Part shown: positions 16,220 to 26,396 of the stretch, piece by piece
Layout of the letters: each line of letters starts with the position of its first letter
Numbering within the stretch: the first letter of the stretch is position 1
Assembly (NCBI GenBank): GCA_029260765.1
Contig: JAJDCP010000075.1
Span: 1-64,000 of the forward strand
From: Planctomycetota bacterium
Lineage (GTDB): Bacteria; Planctomycetota; J058; JAJDCP01
Reading direction: 5' to 3'
Length of the DNA: 64,000 nt
The notes under the pieces: model-generated
What the model saw: only the letters and a program-made list of their open reading frames with translations
Told to the model about the DNA's origin: nothing
Database searches by the model: none
Made by a program: the position numbers and the translations under genes

Positions 16220-18328
16220 CTACCTCTTGTTTTTCTTGCTGTACTCTTCGATCAGCTCTTCGATCACGCTCTTGGGCGCCGGCGCGTAGCGTGAGAACTC
16301 CATCGTGAACTCGGCCTTGCCCTGGGTCGCGGAGCGCAAGTCGGTCGAATAGCCGAACATGCACGACAGGGGCACCTCGGCTTCGATGTTCGACACGCCC
16401 TGCTTGACCTCGGTCCCCACGATCTGTCCGCGGCGGCGGTTCAAGGTGGCCAGCACGGTGCCCTGATACTCGACCGGTGTCTCGGCGCTGACCTTCATGA
16501 TCGGCTCGAGGATCGTCGGCTTCATGCGAGCGTAGTTCTCGCGGAACGCTTTGCGGGCGCACGTCTGGAAGGCCAGGTCGCTCGAGTCGACCGCGTGGCT
16601 GTTGCCATCGTTGATCTCGACCTCGATGCCGACGATGGGGAAGCCGATCAGGCTGCCCTTGGCCATGATGTTCTTGAAGCCCGTCTCGCAAGAAGGGATG
16701 TACTCGCGGGGAATCGAGCCGCCGACGATCTTGTCGATGAAGCTGAAGTCCCCATCTGCATACGGCCGGAAGAACCCACAGATGCGGGCATACTGACCGG
16801 AACCACCGGTCTGCTTCTTATGGATGCAGTCGAACTCGATCTCCTGGCTGATGGCCTCGCGGTATGCGACCTGTGGCTCGCCCTTGCCCACAGTGCAGTT
16901 GTACTCGCGCTTCATGCGCTCGACATAGACGTCGAGGTGCAGCTCGCCCATACCAGAAATCAGGGTCTGGCCCGACTCTTCGTCCTTGCGCACGCGGAAG
17001 GTCGGATCTTCGCGCGAGAAGCGGTTGAGCGCCTTGGAGAAGTTGCCCATATCCTTCTTCTTTTCGGCCCAGATCGCATACGAGATCACCGGCTCGGGCA
17101 CATAGATGCTGGCCTTTGAATAGGCCACCTTCTGCCCGTGGAAGGTGTCACCCGAAGCGCATTCGATGCCGAAGATGGCGACGATCTCGCCAGCACCTGC
17201 GGTCTTGATCTCATGCAGCTCGTCGGAGTGCATCTTGACCAGCCGGCCCAGTTTGACCTTGCGGCCTGTGCGGCTGTTCCAGATCCAATCCCCCACAGCC
17301 AGATGACCCTGGTAGATGCGTGTGTAGGTCAGCTGACCGTACTTGCCGTCTTCGAGCTTGAAGGCCATGGCACACAGCGGCTTGCTCGAGTCGGCTTCGA
17401 GCTCGACCTCGACCTCCTCATGACCGGTCTCGTCGAACGCGTGGTTCACGCCTTCGGACGGATTGGGCAGGTACTTGCAGGCCGCATCGACCAGAGGCTG
17501 CACGCCCTTATTGCGGTAGGCGGTTCCACAGAAGACGGGCGTGATGTCCAAGGACAGGGTCGCACGCCGTACGACTGTATGGATCAACTCACTGGGGATC
17601 ACTTCACCACCGAGGTAGAGCTCTGCCAACTCGTCGTCGAAGTCGGCCAACACCTCGATCAGGTTGGCGCGGTGCTCTTCGACCAGCTCTTCCAGCGCGG
17701 CGGGGATCTTCTCGCGACGGATGATCTCGCCGTTGTCGCCGTCGAAGTACAGCGCCTGCAGCTCGACCAGGTCGATGACGCCGTCGAAGTCAGCACCTGT
17801 GCCGATGGGCACCTGCATCACACACGGCTTATGGCGCAGTTTGTCCTGAAGTTGCTGGGCCACTCCAAAGACGTCGGCTCCCATGCGGTCCATCTTGTTG
17901 ACGAACGCCAGGCGCGGCACGTTGTAGCGGCGCATCTGGCGGTCGACCGTCAGCGACTGGCTCTGCACGCCACCGACAGCGCACAACACCAAAATCGCTC
18001 CATCGAGCACGCCCAGAGCACGCTCGACCTCGATGGTGAAGTCGACGTGGCCAGGGGTGTCGATGATGTTGATGTTGTAGTCGCTCTTGTCCGAAGTGCG
18101 CCATTGGCAATAGGTTGCCGCAGACTGGATGGTGATCCCGCGCTCGCGCTCGAGCTCCATCGAGTCCATCTTGGCTCCAACACCACTCTTGCCACGCACC
18201 TCCTCGATCTTGTGGATCCGTCCCGTGTAGTACAGGATGCGCTCGGTCAAGGTGGTCTTGCCGGAATCGATGTGGGCAGAGATGCCGATGTTGCGCAGCT
18301 TCTCCAGGTGCTTGTCGGTGACGGCCAT
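16220..18328 (-). CDS. fusA: Translation elongation factor G
   Basis: The 702-residue GTPase drives ribosomal translocation. The G1 loop AHIDSGKTT, switch region ELERERGITIQSAAT, DTPGH and NKMD are all intact, followed by domains II-V, with the domain IV region near GGSGQYA and the C-terminal YSTDLRSATQGKAEFTMEF. Ser in place of Ala/Val in AHIDSGKTT and the GITIQSAAT switch are features of the mitochondrial EFG1 / spirochaete-planctomycete-delta (spdEFG1) group, an established EF-G subfamily. GAGGAG lies eight bases before the ATG at 18328; the longer frame to 18649 is not real. It stands alone, away from rpsL/rpsG/tuf. Confidence 0.96.
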   Translation of the reverse strand: MAVTDKHLEKLRNIGISAHIDSGKTTLTERILYYTGRIHKIEEVRGKSGVGAKMDSMELERERGITIQSAATYCQWRTSDKSDYNINIIDTPGHVDFTIEVERALGVLDGAILVLCAVGGVQSQSLTVDRQMRRYNVPRLAFVNKMDRMGADVFGVAQQLQDKLRHKPCVMQVPIGTGADFDGVIDLVELQALYFDGDNGEIIRREKIPAALEELVEEHRANLIEVLADFDDELAELYLGGEVIPSELIHTVVRRATLSLDITPVFCGTAYRNKGVQPLVDAACKYLPNPSEGVNHAFDETGHEEVEVELEADSSKPLCAMAFKLEDGKYGQLTYTRIYQGHLAVGDWIWNSRTGRKVKLGRLVKMHSDELHEIKTAGAGEIVAIFGIECASGDTFHGQKVAYSKASIYVPEPVISYAIWAEKKKDMGNFSKALNRFSREDPTFRVRKDEESGQTLISGMGELHLDVYVERMKREYNCTVGKGEPQVAYREAISQEIEFDCIHKKQTGGSGQYARICGFFRPYADGDFSFIDKIVGGSIPREYIPSCETGFKNIMAKGSLIGFPIVGIEVEINDGNSHAVDSSDLAFQTCARKAFRENYARMKPTILEPIMKVSAETPVEYQGTVLATLNRRRGQIVGTEVKQGVSNIEAEVPLSCMFGYSTDLRSATQGKAEFTMEFSRYAPAPKSVIEELIEEYSKKNKR

Positions 18329-18763
18329 CTTCGGACTCCTCGTCGTGCGTTCAGCAAGTTTCATCATGGCAGTAGCTCCAATGTGGGCTCCCCCATCCCA
18401 GTCCACAGCTCGACTGTGCCCGGACCCGCAGCCCAAAGGCTGCGCGCCGAACGGCGTGCCGCTTGCCGGGGGGAGGGAATGTCGTATTCGTCGGCAGCCC
18501 ACCGCCCTGGCGGGGGGGTCCACCGCTGGGGGCGCATTATGCCAGGCGAGTTGGTGCTGGCAAGCTTTAATCCGCCTTTGGATCGGGAGTTGCGTTGACT
18601 TGATGCAAAATTTCCCGTGTCTTCGGAGTCTGCATTGCAAAGGAAGCAAGCGCGGTCGCTTGCGGCCTCAGGCCATGCGGCTCGTGTCCTCTGAGCAGGG
18701 CTCTTGAGAAGCCTTGGGGGATGTCTATAATCCTTGTCATCGAAATACCCTCGCGGAGGCGAA
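18329..18763. other. Divergent intergenic region between fusA and sdhC
   Basis: About 435 bases. The right end holds the sdh promoter described at 18704-18731. The rest has no convincing gene on either strand; the open frames found there have no protein character. It presumably includes the fusA promoter and leader, for which I see no clear boxes. Confidence 0.5.
18704..18731 (+). promoter_or_regulatory. Sigma-70-type promoter of the sdhCAB operon
   Basis: TTGAGA (18704-18709), a 16-base spacer and a perfect TATAAT (18726-18731) lie about 33 bases upstream of the sdhC start. Transcription would start near 18738, giving a leader of about 26 bases that carries the GGAGG ribosome site. Confidence 0.65.
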
Positions 18764-19528
18764 ATGAAGGCTATCGTCAAGGCGCTGAAGTCCACCATCG
18801 GCAAGAAGCTGGTGATGGCCGTCACGGGCCTGCTGCTCTTCGGCTTCCTCGTCACCCATGTAGCAGGCAATCTTTTGCTGTTCGTCGGTGAAGAGGCATT
18901 CAATGACTACGCACACATGCTCGAGTCCAATCCCTTGCTCCCCCTGGCCGAGGTGGGACTGCTCGCGCTGTTCGGCGTCCACATCGCCTGCGCGATCTCG
19001 CTGACCTTGCAGAACAAAAAAGCCCGGCCCACCCCCTATGAAGAGAAGCAGTGGGCAGGCGCTCGTAGCCTGGGCTCGTCGACAATGATCATCTCAGGCA
19101 TGCTGGTCACCCTGTTCCTGGTGGTCCACCTGTACGACTTCCGGATCTCCAAATACTGGGTCCTCGACGACCTCAAGGTGGCCGCCGCGTCGACCGACAC
19201 CGGCGCCGAAGGCAGTCAGCCTGCGCTGGTCGCCGAATCGAGTCCACCCGCGGTCGTCAGCGAAGCCGATGGTGCAGAGAAATCCGACATCTATGGTCTG
19301 GTGCAGCACCGCTTTGCCCATCCCCTCTCGGTGCTGCTCTATCTGGTCTGCCTGGCCGGGCTGGGGTTGCACCTGAGCCACGGCGTGCAGAGCGTCGTCC
19401 GCACACTCGGCTTCGGCCATCCGAAGTACATTCCCCTGGTGCAGAAGGCGAGTATGGGTCTGACGGCGCTGGTCGTCGTGCTCTTCGCGCTCATGCCCTT
19501 GTGGTTCTTCTTGGTAAAGGGAGCTTGA
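18764..19528 (+). CDS. sdhC: Succinate dehydrogenase cytochrome b558 subunit
   Basis: The 254-residue membrane anchor has five transmembrane helices of the b558 (Bacillus/Wolinella-like) type, which binds two haems and transfers electrons from the iron-sulphur subunit to quinone. Histidines for haem are in FLVTHVAGNLLLF, GVHIACA, VVHLYDF and LGLHLSHGVQS. A loop of about 45 residues rich in Ala, Ser, Pro and Glu (after SKYWVLDD) separates helices three and four and looks longer than usual. GGAGG sits five bases before the ATG at 18764. First gene of sdhCAB. Confidence 0.95.
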   Translation: MKAIVKALKSTIGKKLVMAVTGLLLFGFLVTHVAGNLLLFVGEEAFNDYAHMLESNPLLPLAEVGLLALFGVHIACAISLTLQNKKARPTPYEEKQWAGARSLGSSTMIISGMLVTLFLVVHLYDFRISKYWVLDDLKVAAASTDTGAEGSQPALVAESSPPAVVSEADGAEKSDIYGLVQHRFAHPLSVLLYLVCLAGLGLHLSHGVQSVVRTLGFGHPKYIPLVQKASMGLTALVVVLFALMPLWFFLVKGA

Positions 19529-19532
19529 TCAC

Positions 19533-21442
<1,910 letters not shown>

Positions 21443-21446
<4 letters not shown>

Positions 21447-22207
21447 GCGACCACAAGGACCTGACTCTGCGCGTCTGGCGCCAGAAGGACGCCAAGTCCG
21501 CTGGCGAGATGGTGACCTACCAGGCCAAGAACATCTCTGAGGATATGTCTTTCTTGGAGATGCTGGACGTCGTCAACGAAGAGTTGATGGACAACGACGA
21601 TCCGCGTGGGCCGATCTCTTTCGACCACGACTGCCGCGAGGGAATCTGCGGCACCTGCAGCCTGGTTGTCAACGGCCGGCCGCACGGCCACGAGAAGGGT
21701 ACGACTGTCTGCCAGGTGCACATGCGTAGCTTCAAGGATGGGCAGACCATCACCATCGAGCCGTGGCGGGCCGAGGCCTTCCCGGTTGTCAGAGACCTGG
21801 TGGTCGACCGCTCAGCCTTCGACAAGATCATCGAGGCGGGGGGCTATGTGTCGGTCAACACCGGTGGTGCTCCTGACGCCAACGCGCTGCCGATCAGCAG
21901 GCAGACCGCAGAGAGCGCGATGGACGCCGCTGCTTGCATCGGCTGCGGCGCGTGTGTCGCAGCGTGCAAGAACGCTTCGGCTATGCTCTTTGTCGGCGCC
22001 AAGGTCTCCCAGCTTGCCCAGCTGCCGCAGGGCGCACCTGAGCGGCGCAAGCGGGTCGTGGCGATGGTCGAGGCCATGGACGCCGCAGGCTTTGGCGCTT
22101 GCACCAATGAGGGCGAGTGCGAAGCCGAGTGTCCCAAAGAGATCTCGGTGTCGAACATCGCCCGCCTGAACCGCGAGTATTTCGCGGCGGTGCTTGCCGG
22201 AGAGTAG
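21443..22207 (+). CDS. sdhB: Succinate dehydrogenase iron-sulphur subunit
   Basis: The 254-residue protein carries the three Fe-S clusters that pass electrons from FAD to the membrane anchor. The 2Fe-2S site is CREGICGTC, followed by a later Cys in TVCQVHM. The C-terminal clusters are CIGCGACVAAC and CTNEGECEAECPKEIS. GACV and spacing are as in b558-type enzymes. Its ATG overlaps the sdhA stop (ATGA at 21443-21446), so the two are translationally coupled. The response-regulator gene follows after 41 bases. Confidence 0.97.
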
Positions 22208-22248
22208 CTTCATCTGCGGCGCACACAGCCAGTGAAGGGGACCGAGCC

Positions 22249-22944
22249 ATGCCAGAGAAGGTGCTGGTGGTCGAAGATGAGCCGGCCATCGCGCTCGGCC
22301 TGGTCGACAACCTGGAGATGGAAGGCTACGAGGTCGAGATGGCGGCCGATGGCGCCGCCGGGCTGGCCAAAGCCTTGGATTGGACACCAGACCTGGTCGT
22401 GCTCGACTGGATGATGCCCAACCTGAGCGGCATCGAAGTGTTGCGTGAGCTTCGCTCCCGTGGTCTGCGCTGTGGTGTGATCTTCCTGACCGCGAAGTCG
22501 GCGGACCTCGACAAGGTCAAGAGTCTCGAGCTGGGCGCTGACGACTACGTCACCAAGCCTTTCAGCGTCATCGAGCTGCTGGCCCGCATCAAGGCCGTGC
22601 TGCGGCGTCGCGCCGAGAAGCCTGCCGAGACCTCCCGCCTGCGCGCCGGTGACCTGAGCATCGACCTCGACCGTATGGAGGCAACCCGGGCAGGCAACCG
22701 TCTCGAGTTGACGCCACGCGAATTGCGCATCCTCGAGCTGTTCGTGCGCAACCCCGGAAGAGTGATCAGCCGCAACGAAATGCTCGACAAGGTCTGGGGA
22801 TACGAGAAGTTCCCCACCACCCGCACCGTCGACAACCACATCGTCAATATCCGCAAACAGCTCGGTGACCGGCCTTCCAAAGACCGCTATATCGTCTCGG
22901 TGCGCGGGCGTGGCTACAAATTTGTTCCCAAGCTGGAGAGCTGA
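22249..22944 (+). CDS. Orphan OmpR/PhoB-family response regulator
   Basis: The 231-residue protein has an N-terminal receiver domain with acidic residues in VVEDEP, phospho-acceptor Asp53 in VVLDWMMPN, Thr in FLTAKS and Lys in VTKPF. A linker leads to a winged-helix DNA-binding domain (about 130-230) with LTPRELRILELFVRNPGRVISR and a C-terminal VRGRGYKF. No histidine kinase adjoins, so its partner must be elsewhere. It follows sdhB by 41 bases on the same strand and may be read from the sdh transcript. A lipoprotein gene starts five bases after its stop. Target genes are unknown. Confidence 0.95.
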   Translation: MPEKVLVVEDEPAIALGLVDNLEMEGYEVEMAADGAAGLAKALDWTPDLVVLDWMMPNLSGIEVLRELRSRGLRCGVIFLTAKSADLDKVKSLELGADDYVTKPFSVIELLARIKAVLRRRAEKPAETSRLRAGDLSIDLDRMEATRAGNRLELTPRELRILELFVRNPGRVISRNEMLDKVWGYEKFPTTRTVDNHIVNIRKQLGDRPSKDRYIVSVRGRGYKFVPKLES

Positions 22945-22949
22945 GCGCC

Positions 22950-23705
22950 GTGCTCGCGCACGGGCTTATCCCGGTCGCAACGATCTGCCTGCTGACAGGT
23001 CTGGTGGCGGGTTGCAGAACCAACCTCCCCAACGACTCCGATCCTGAGAGGGAAAGCGTCGCTCTGCGCGGCGCCCCTCTCGACGCAGATGAAGCCGCCT
23101 GGCTGCTCGCACGTGCACGGGCCAGCTTGGAGCGAGGGGCGCAGTTCTTTGGGGACGCGGGCGCCGACCCGCTGGTCGGTCAACGCCTGGAGATCTGGAT
23201 CGTCCGCGACCCGATGATCTGGCAAGAGCTGCGAGCTAGTGCGGGGCGACAGCATCTGGGACCGGCGTTCTTCCTGGTCACGACAGAGCCCCAGGGCGAG
23301 CGTCGGCTGCGGATCGTGCTTGGCGAGACGCCCAGCGGTGCGCTGCCGGTCGACCCTGGCGCCCTGGCCCACGAGTTGGGGCACGCCCTACTGGCGGCCC
23401 GCAGGCCACAACATGGGCCGGCATGGCTCGAGGAGGGTTTCGCGGAGTGGTTGCGGGTCCAGTCCCAACCGGAGCGCCACAGCCAGCTGCTGGCGAGGGC
23501 CGCCGCGAACGGTCCCTGGCAGCCCGACTCCCTGATGGAACGCACGCTGCTGCGGGCAGACGACCCGACCGCCTATGCCCGCGCCTTCGCCTTGTTTGTC
23601 GAGCTCCAGCAGGCCTGCGGCGACCGTTGGCCGCAGCTGGTGTTGCAGCTGCAACCCGGGCCGGCGGCCCAGCAACGGTCCGCAATTGAGGCCCACGAGC
23701 GCTAG
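22950..23705 (+). CDS. Lipoprotein with a gluzincin-type HELGH metalloprotease motif
   Basis: The 251-residue product has a lipoprotein signal peptide (hydrophobic 6-20, lipobox LVAGC with Cys22), so it should be an envelope lipoprotein. ALAHELGHALLA (about residues 141-145) followed about 20 residues later by PAWLEEGFAEW gives the HExxH plus downstream Glu layout of peptidase MA-like gluzincins. The domain resembles DUF-type basic secretory/peptidase MA proteins; I cannot name a subfamily. The GTG at 22950 is five bases after the regulator stop, and the stop overlaps the ECF sigma start by one base, so regulator, protease and sigma factor are likely one operon. Confidence 0.85.
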   Translation: MLAHGLIPVATICLLTGLVAGCRTNLPNDSDPERESVALRGAPLDADEAAWLLARARASLERGAQFFGDAGADPLVGQRLEIWIVRDPMIWQELRASAGRQHLGPAFFLVTTEPQGERRLRIVLGETPSGALPVDPGALAHELGHALLAARRPQHGPAWLEEGFAEWLRVQSQPERHSQLLARAAANGPWQPDSLMERTLLRADDPTAYARAFALFVELQQACGDRWPQLVLQLQPGPAAQQRSAIEAHER

Positions 23706-24307
23706 TGCCGCACACCCCAGAACGCGAGCTGTACGGCGATGCGCTCGACGCACCGGGAAGCCCGGCCGGAGACGCCGCCTTCGCACGCCTGGTCGCAGAC
23801 TTTCAGGGCCGGCTGTACGCCCAGATCCTGCGCTCGGTGGGCGACCACCACCGCGCCCGCGACGTGCTGCAGGAGGTGTTTCTGCGCGCCTACCGCGCCC
23901 TGCCCCGCTTTGATTTCGGCGCGGGCCTGCGCACCTGGCTCGGACGCATCGCCACCAACCTCTGCATCGATCAGGCCCGCCGGACCCGACCCGAGATCTC
24001 CCTCGAGGCGCCACGCGGGACACGCTGCCAGTCTCTGCGCGAGCTGCTGCGCGACACTTCGCCGGGACCGGACACGCAGTTGCTGCAGAAGGAGGCACGG
24101 GGCGCGGTGCGGCGCGCAGTCGCGGGCCTGCCCCCGCTGTACGCAGAGATCGTGCAACTGCGGATCTACGAGGGCCTGAGTTATGCCGACATCGCCGAGA
24201 TCACCGGCGCTCGGCAGGGTGCGCTGAAGCAGCGAATGCTCAAGGCAAACCAGCTGCTACGGAGTAAGCTGGAGAGAGGAGAGGCCGGGGATGGAAAAAG
24301 GCGCTGA
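23705..24307 (+). CDS. ECF-type RNA polymerase sigma factor
   Basis: The 200-residue protein has sigma region 2 (about residues 25-95: FARLVADFQGRLYAQIL, RDVLQEVFLRAYR and WLGRIATNLCIDQARR) and region 4 (about 130-190: GLPPLYAEIVQLRIYEGLSYADIA followed by a recognition helix). It directs RNA polymerase to a specific set of promoters. The start is GTG at 23705, overlapping the preceding stop by one base. The gene at 24461, on the same strand, encodes an anti-sigma factor, so the pair forms a stress or envelope signalling switch. Confidence 0.95.
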   Translation: MPHTPERELYGDALDAPGSPAGDAAFARLVADFQGRLYAQILRSVGDHHRARDVLQEVFLRAYRALPRFDFGAGLRTWLGRIATNLCIDQARRTRPEISLEAPRGTRCQSLRELLRDTSPGPDTQLLQKEARGAVRRAVAGLPPLYAEIVQLRIYEGLSYADIAEITGARQGALKQRMLKANQLLRSKLERGEAGDGKRR

Positions 24308-24460
24308 CTTTCGCACAGTGCGCGCGTTTAACGCAGAGGCCGGGAAGGTCTGGCTGCAGACGTATACCTCGGTTGGAACGAGAGCGTCGCTGGCCCGTCT
24401 TGCTGTGGCAGCACAGCCAGCAACGATACCGAGCCGCTGGGCGGCCGGGGAGCCACGAAC

Positions 24461-26032
24461 GTGAAGTGTGCGCGCGTACAAGCCGACCTCGACGCCTGGC
24501 TGCGGAGCGAACTGGACGCTTCCCGCCAGGCTGCCATCGAGCGGCATCTCGCCCACTGCGCCGACTGCAGCCAGCAGAAGCAGCAGCTGGAAGAGATGGC
24601 CGAGCTGCTCTTGCTGGCAGGTCCTGAGCCTTTGCAGGTTCCTGCTGGGGTGGCAGCGGAGGTGCTGCGCAAGGTCCGCCCGCGCCGCCGCCCGGCGCGC
24701 CGCCGCTCGCGCAGACAGCCCGCCGCGCAGGGCAGGTGGTTGTGGCTGGCAGCCGCCGCCCTGCTCGTGCTGCTTCCGCTCGGGTTCTGGCTGCGGAACC
24801 GGGTTCAGCGTGCGCCTGGAGCGGAGCCCGAAACCGAAGCGGCCGTACCCGGCGAGCCGTCGGTTCCGGAAGTACCGCTGGCGGAGCTGACTCCCCAGCC
24901 CGAACCGCTTCCAGACCATGCTCCGGAGCCGCTCCCCGAGCCTCCTCCGGTGCCGCTCCCCGACCCCCCACCCGGACCGGTGGCGGAGCCCCCCACGACC
25001 GACCCCGAATCCGAACGCCCTCCGGAGCCGGTGGTCCATCCGGATCCGGATCCGGAGCCGGCGCCGACCAGTGTCGCCGAGTTGCCGCAGCCCGAGCGCA
25101 CTGGGACGCCGGTGGCGGTGGTCCTGGCGGGCCTGGAAGACCTGTCGGTCGACTCCGCGGCTGCGCCAGACACCCTCTGGGCAGGCGCCACGCTACGGGT
25201 CGAATCCAAGCGCCAGGGGGCGCGTCTGCAGCTGCTGGCCGGGGGCGAAATCCTGCTGGGGCCACAGTCCGAAGCGCTGCTCAGCGGCGACAGTCTGGAA
25301 CTGCGCGCAGGAGAAGCGCTGCTCGATCTGCGAGACAGTACGCAGGGCCTGACCCTGCTGCTCGGGCCCCCCGCGTTGGTCGTCACGCCCGGCTGCCGCG
25401 CGTGGGCAGAGATCGAACGCCAGGGAGCCTTCCTGGCCGTGCTCGACGGGCAGGCCCAGCTTCCAGACGCGGCGCCGCTAGCGGCGGGTTTTCGGGCCGT
25501 GGCCAGCGAGTCCGATTGGCAGATCCGTACAAAGACGAGCTCCGAGCCTGCCTGGGCGCGCAAGCTCCGGCCACGGTACCAGCCGCTGTTCGGCCTGGAG
25601 CTCGACAGGCAGCCCTTCCCCTGGAGCGATGGCTCGCGCGGTCAGGTGGGGGAGCAACCAGTGCTGCACCTGGGGCCCGTGGACAACCAGTACTACGGCT
25701 TGAGCGCTGGCCAAGCCAGTGGCCAGGCCATGTTCCGCAACTACGGACGCATCCAGCTGTATCTGGAGATCGAGGTCTCGGCGTCGATGCGGGCGGTGGT
25801 CCAGGTCTTCGATGGCACGCGCCAGGACAACTACCAGTGGAGCCTGCAGCTCCAGCCAGGGCAGCGCCGGAGCTTCCATACCCAGCTCGACGCGATGAGC
25901 GCAGCAGATGGCAGCAACATCCCGTTCGGAACCGGCCACGCCGTGAACGGGGTGCGCATCTACGCCGCCGAACCTGGCAGCAATGCCGAAGCAGTCGTCT
26001 ATGACTTCAGGATTTTCCGGGAGCGTGAATAG
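24461..26032 (+). CDS. Transmembrane anti-sigma factor with zf-HC2, FecR-like and carbohydrate-binding-like domains
   Basis: The 523-residue protein begins with an anti-sigma zinc domain (Cys3, His29, Cys33, Cys36; HLAHCADC). One membrane helix (about residues 88-111) follows. The outside part has about 100 residues of Pro/Glu-rich linker, then a FecR-like domain (about 245-345, GARLQLLAGGEILLGPQSEA and similar strands), then a C-terminal beta-sandwich (about 375-523) with VDNQYYGLSAGQASG and NGVRIYAAEP like carbohydrate-binding modules. It should hold the upstream ECF sigma factor until the outer domain senses a signal, perhaps a glycan. The GTG start is 153 bases after the sigma gene; no promoter is obvious in that gap. 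Confidence 0.88.
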   Translation: MKCARVQADLDAWLRSELDASRQAAIERHLAHCADCSQQKQQLEEMAELLLLAGPEPLQVPAGVAAEVLRKVRPRRRPARRRSRRQPAAQGRWLWLAAAALLVLLPLGFWLRNRVQRAPGAEPETEAAVPGEPSVPEVPLAELTPQPEPLPDHAPEPLPEPPPVPLPDPPPGPVAEPPTTDPESERPPEPVVHPDPDPEPAPTSVAELPQPERTGTPVAVVLAGLEDLSVDSAAAPDTLWAGATLRVESKRQGARLQLLAGGEILLGPQSEALLSGDSLELRAGEALLDLRDSTQGLTLLLGPPALVVTPGCRAWAEIERQGAFLAVLDGQAQLPDAAPLAAGFRAVASESDWQIRTKTSSEPAWARKLRPRYQPLFGLELDRQPFPWSDGSRGQVGEQPVLHLGPVDNQYYGLSAGQASGQAMFRNYGRIQLYLEIEVSASMRAVVQVFDGTRQDNYQWSLQLQPGQRRSFHTQLDAMSAADGSNIPFGTGHAVNGVRIYAAEPGSNAEAVVYDFRIFRERE

Positions 26033-26069
26033 CGCCCTGGGAAGAGCGCGGAGCGCCGAAGGCGCAGAC

Positions 26070-26180
26070 TCAGCGCTTCTTGGCGAGATCTTCGAGCTTC
26101 TTCTGCAGACGCTCCTTGCAGCGCTGCTTGTACGCCTTCCCACGTTTGCGTTTGACGACTCTCTTCCTTTGCTGGCTCAC
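26070..26180 (-). CDS. Very small, highly basic protein (36 residues)
   Basis: A GTG at 26178-26180 (minus strand) opens a 36-codon gene. The product starts MSQQRKRVVKRKRGKAYKQR, continues with CKERLQKKLEDLAKKR and ends there. Nearly half of the residues are Lys or Arg, and the second half should form an amphipathic helix. AGGAGA lies seven bases upstream, and a near-consensus promoter precedes it (26219-26247). This combination makes it very likely to be expressed, although it is below normal gene-calling size. A nucleic-acid or ribosome-binding role is plausible from charge, but I do not recognise the family. Confidence 0.75.
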   Translation of the reverse strand: MSQQRKRVVKRKRGKAYKQRCKERLQKKLEDLAKKR

Positions 26181-26218
26181 GATAGTTCTCCTGTTTGCGG
26201 CGGCACGGCAAACGAACA

Positions 26219-26247
26219 AGTTTAGCTATCCCGTGCGCAGCTGTCAA
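26219..26247 (-). promoter_or_regulatory. Near-consensus promoter of the 36-residue basic protein gene
   Basis: On the minus strand: TTGACA (26242-26247), exactly 17 bases, TAAACT (26219-26224). Transcription would begin near 26212, leaving about 30 bases of leader before the GTG at 26180. Confidence 0.7.
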
Positions 26248-26314
26248 GCCCAACGCCATACATGGAAAAGCAACCGTGCAAAAATCTCCACTCTCCCGAG
26301 AGAGCGTGCTCGAC

Positions 26315-26343
26315 TTGACAGCACCCGTCTGCCCGGTGACAAT
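26315..26343 (+). promoter_or_regulatory. Promoter of the AtoE-like transporter operon
   Basis: TTGACA (26315-26320), 17 bases, GACAAT (26338-26343), about 55 bases upstream of the ATG at 26397. The -35 box is perfect and the -10 box matches four of six. Confidence 0.55.
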
Positions 26344-26396
26344 GCCGCTCGCCGGCCCCGGCACCTCCCGCGGGCGCCTGCGCGAGGAAGCCCATC

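Noticed and set aside
17138..18598. 486-codon plus-strand frame opposite fusA
   Set aside because: Antisense shadow of a certain EF-G gene, with no motif of its own.
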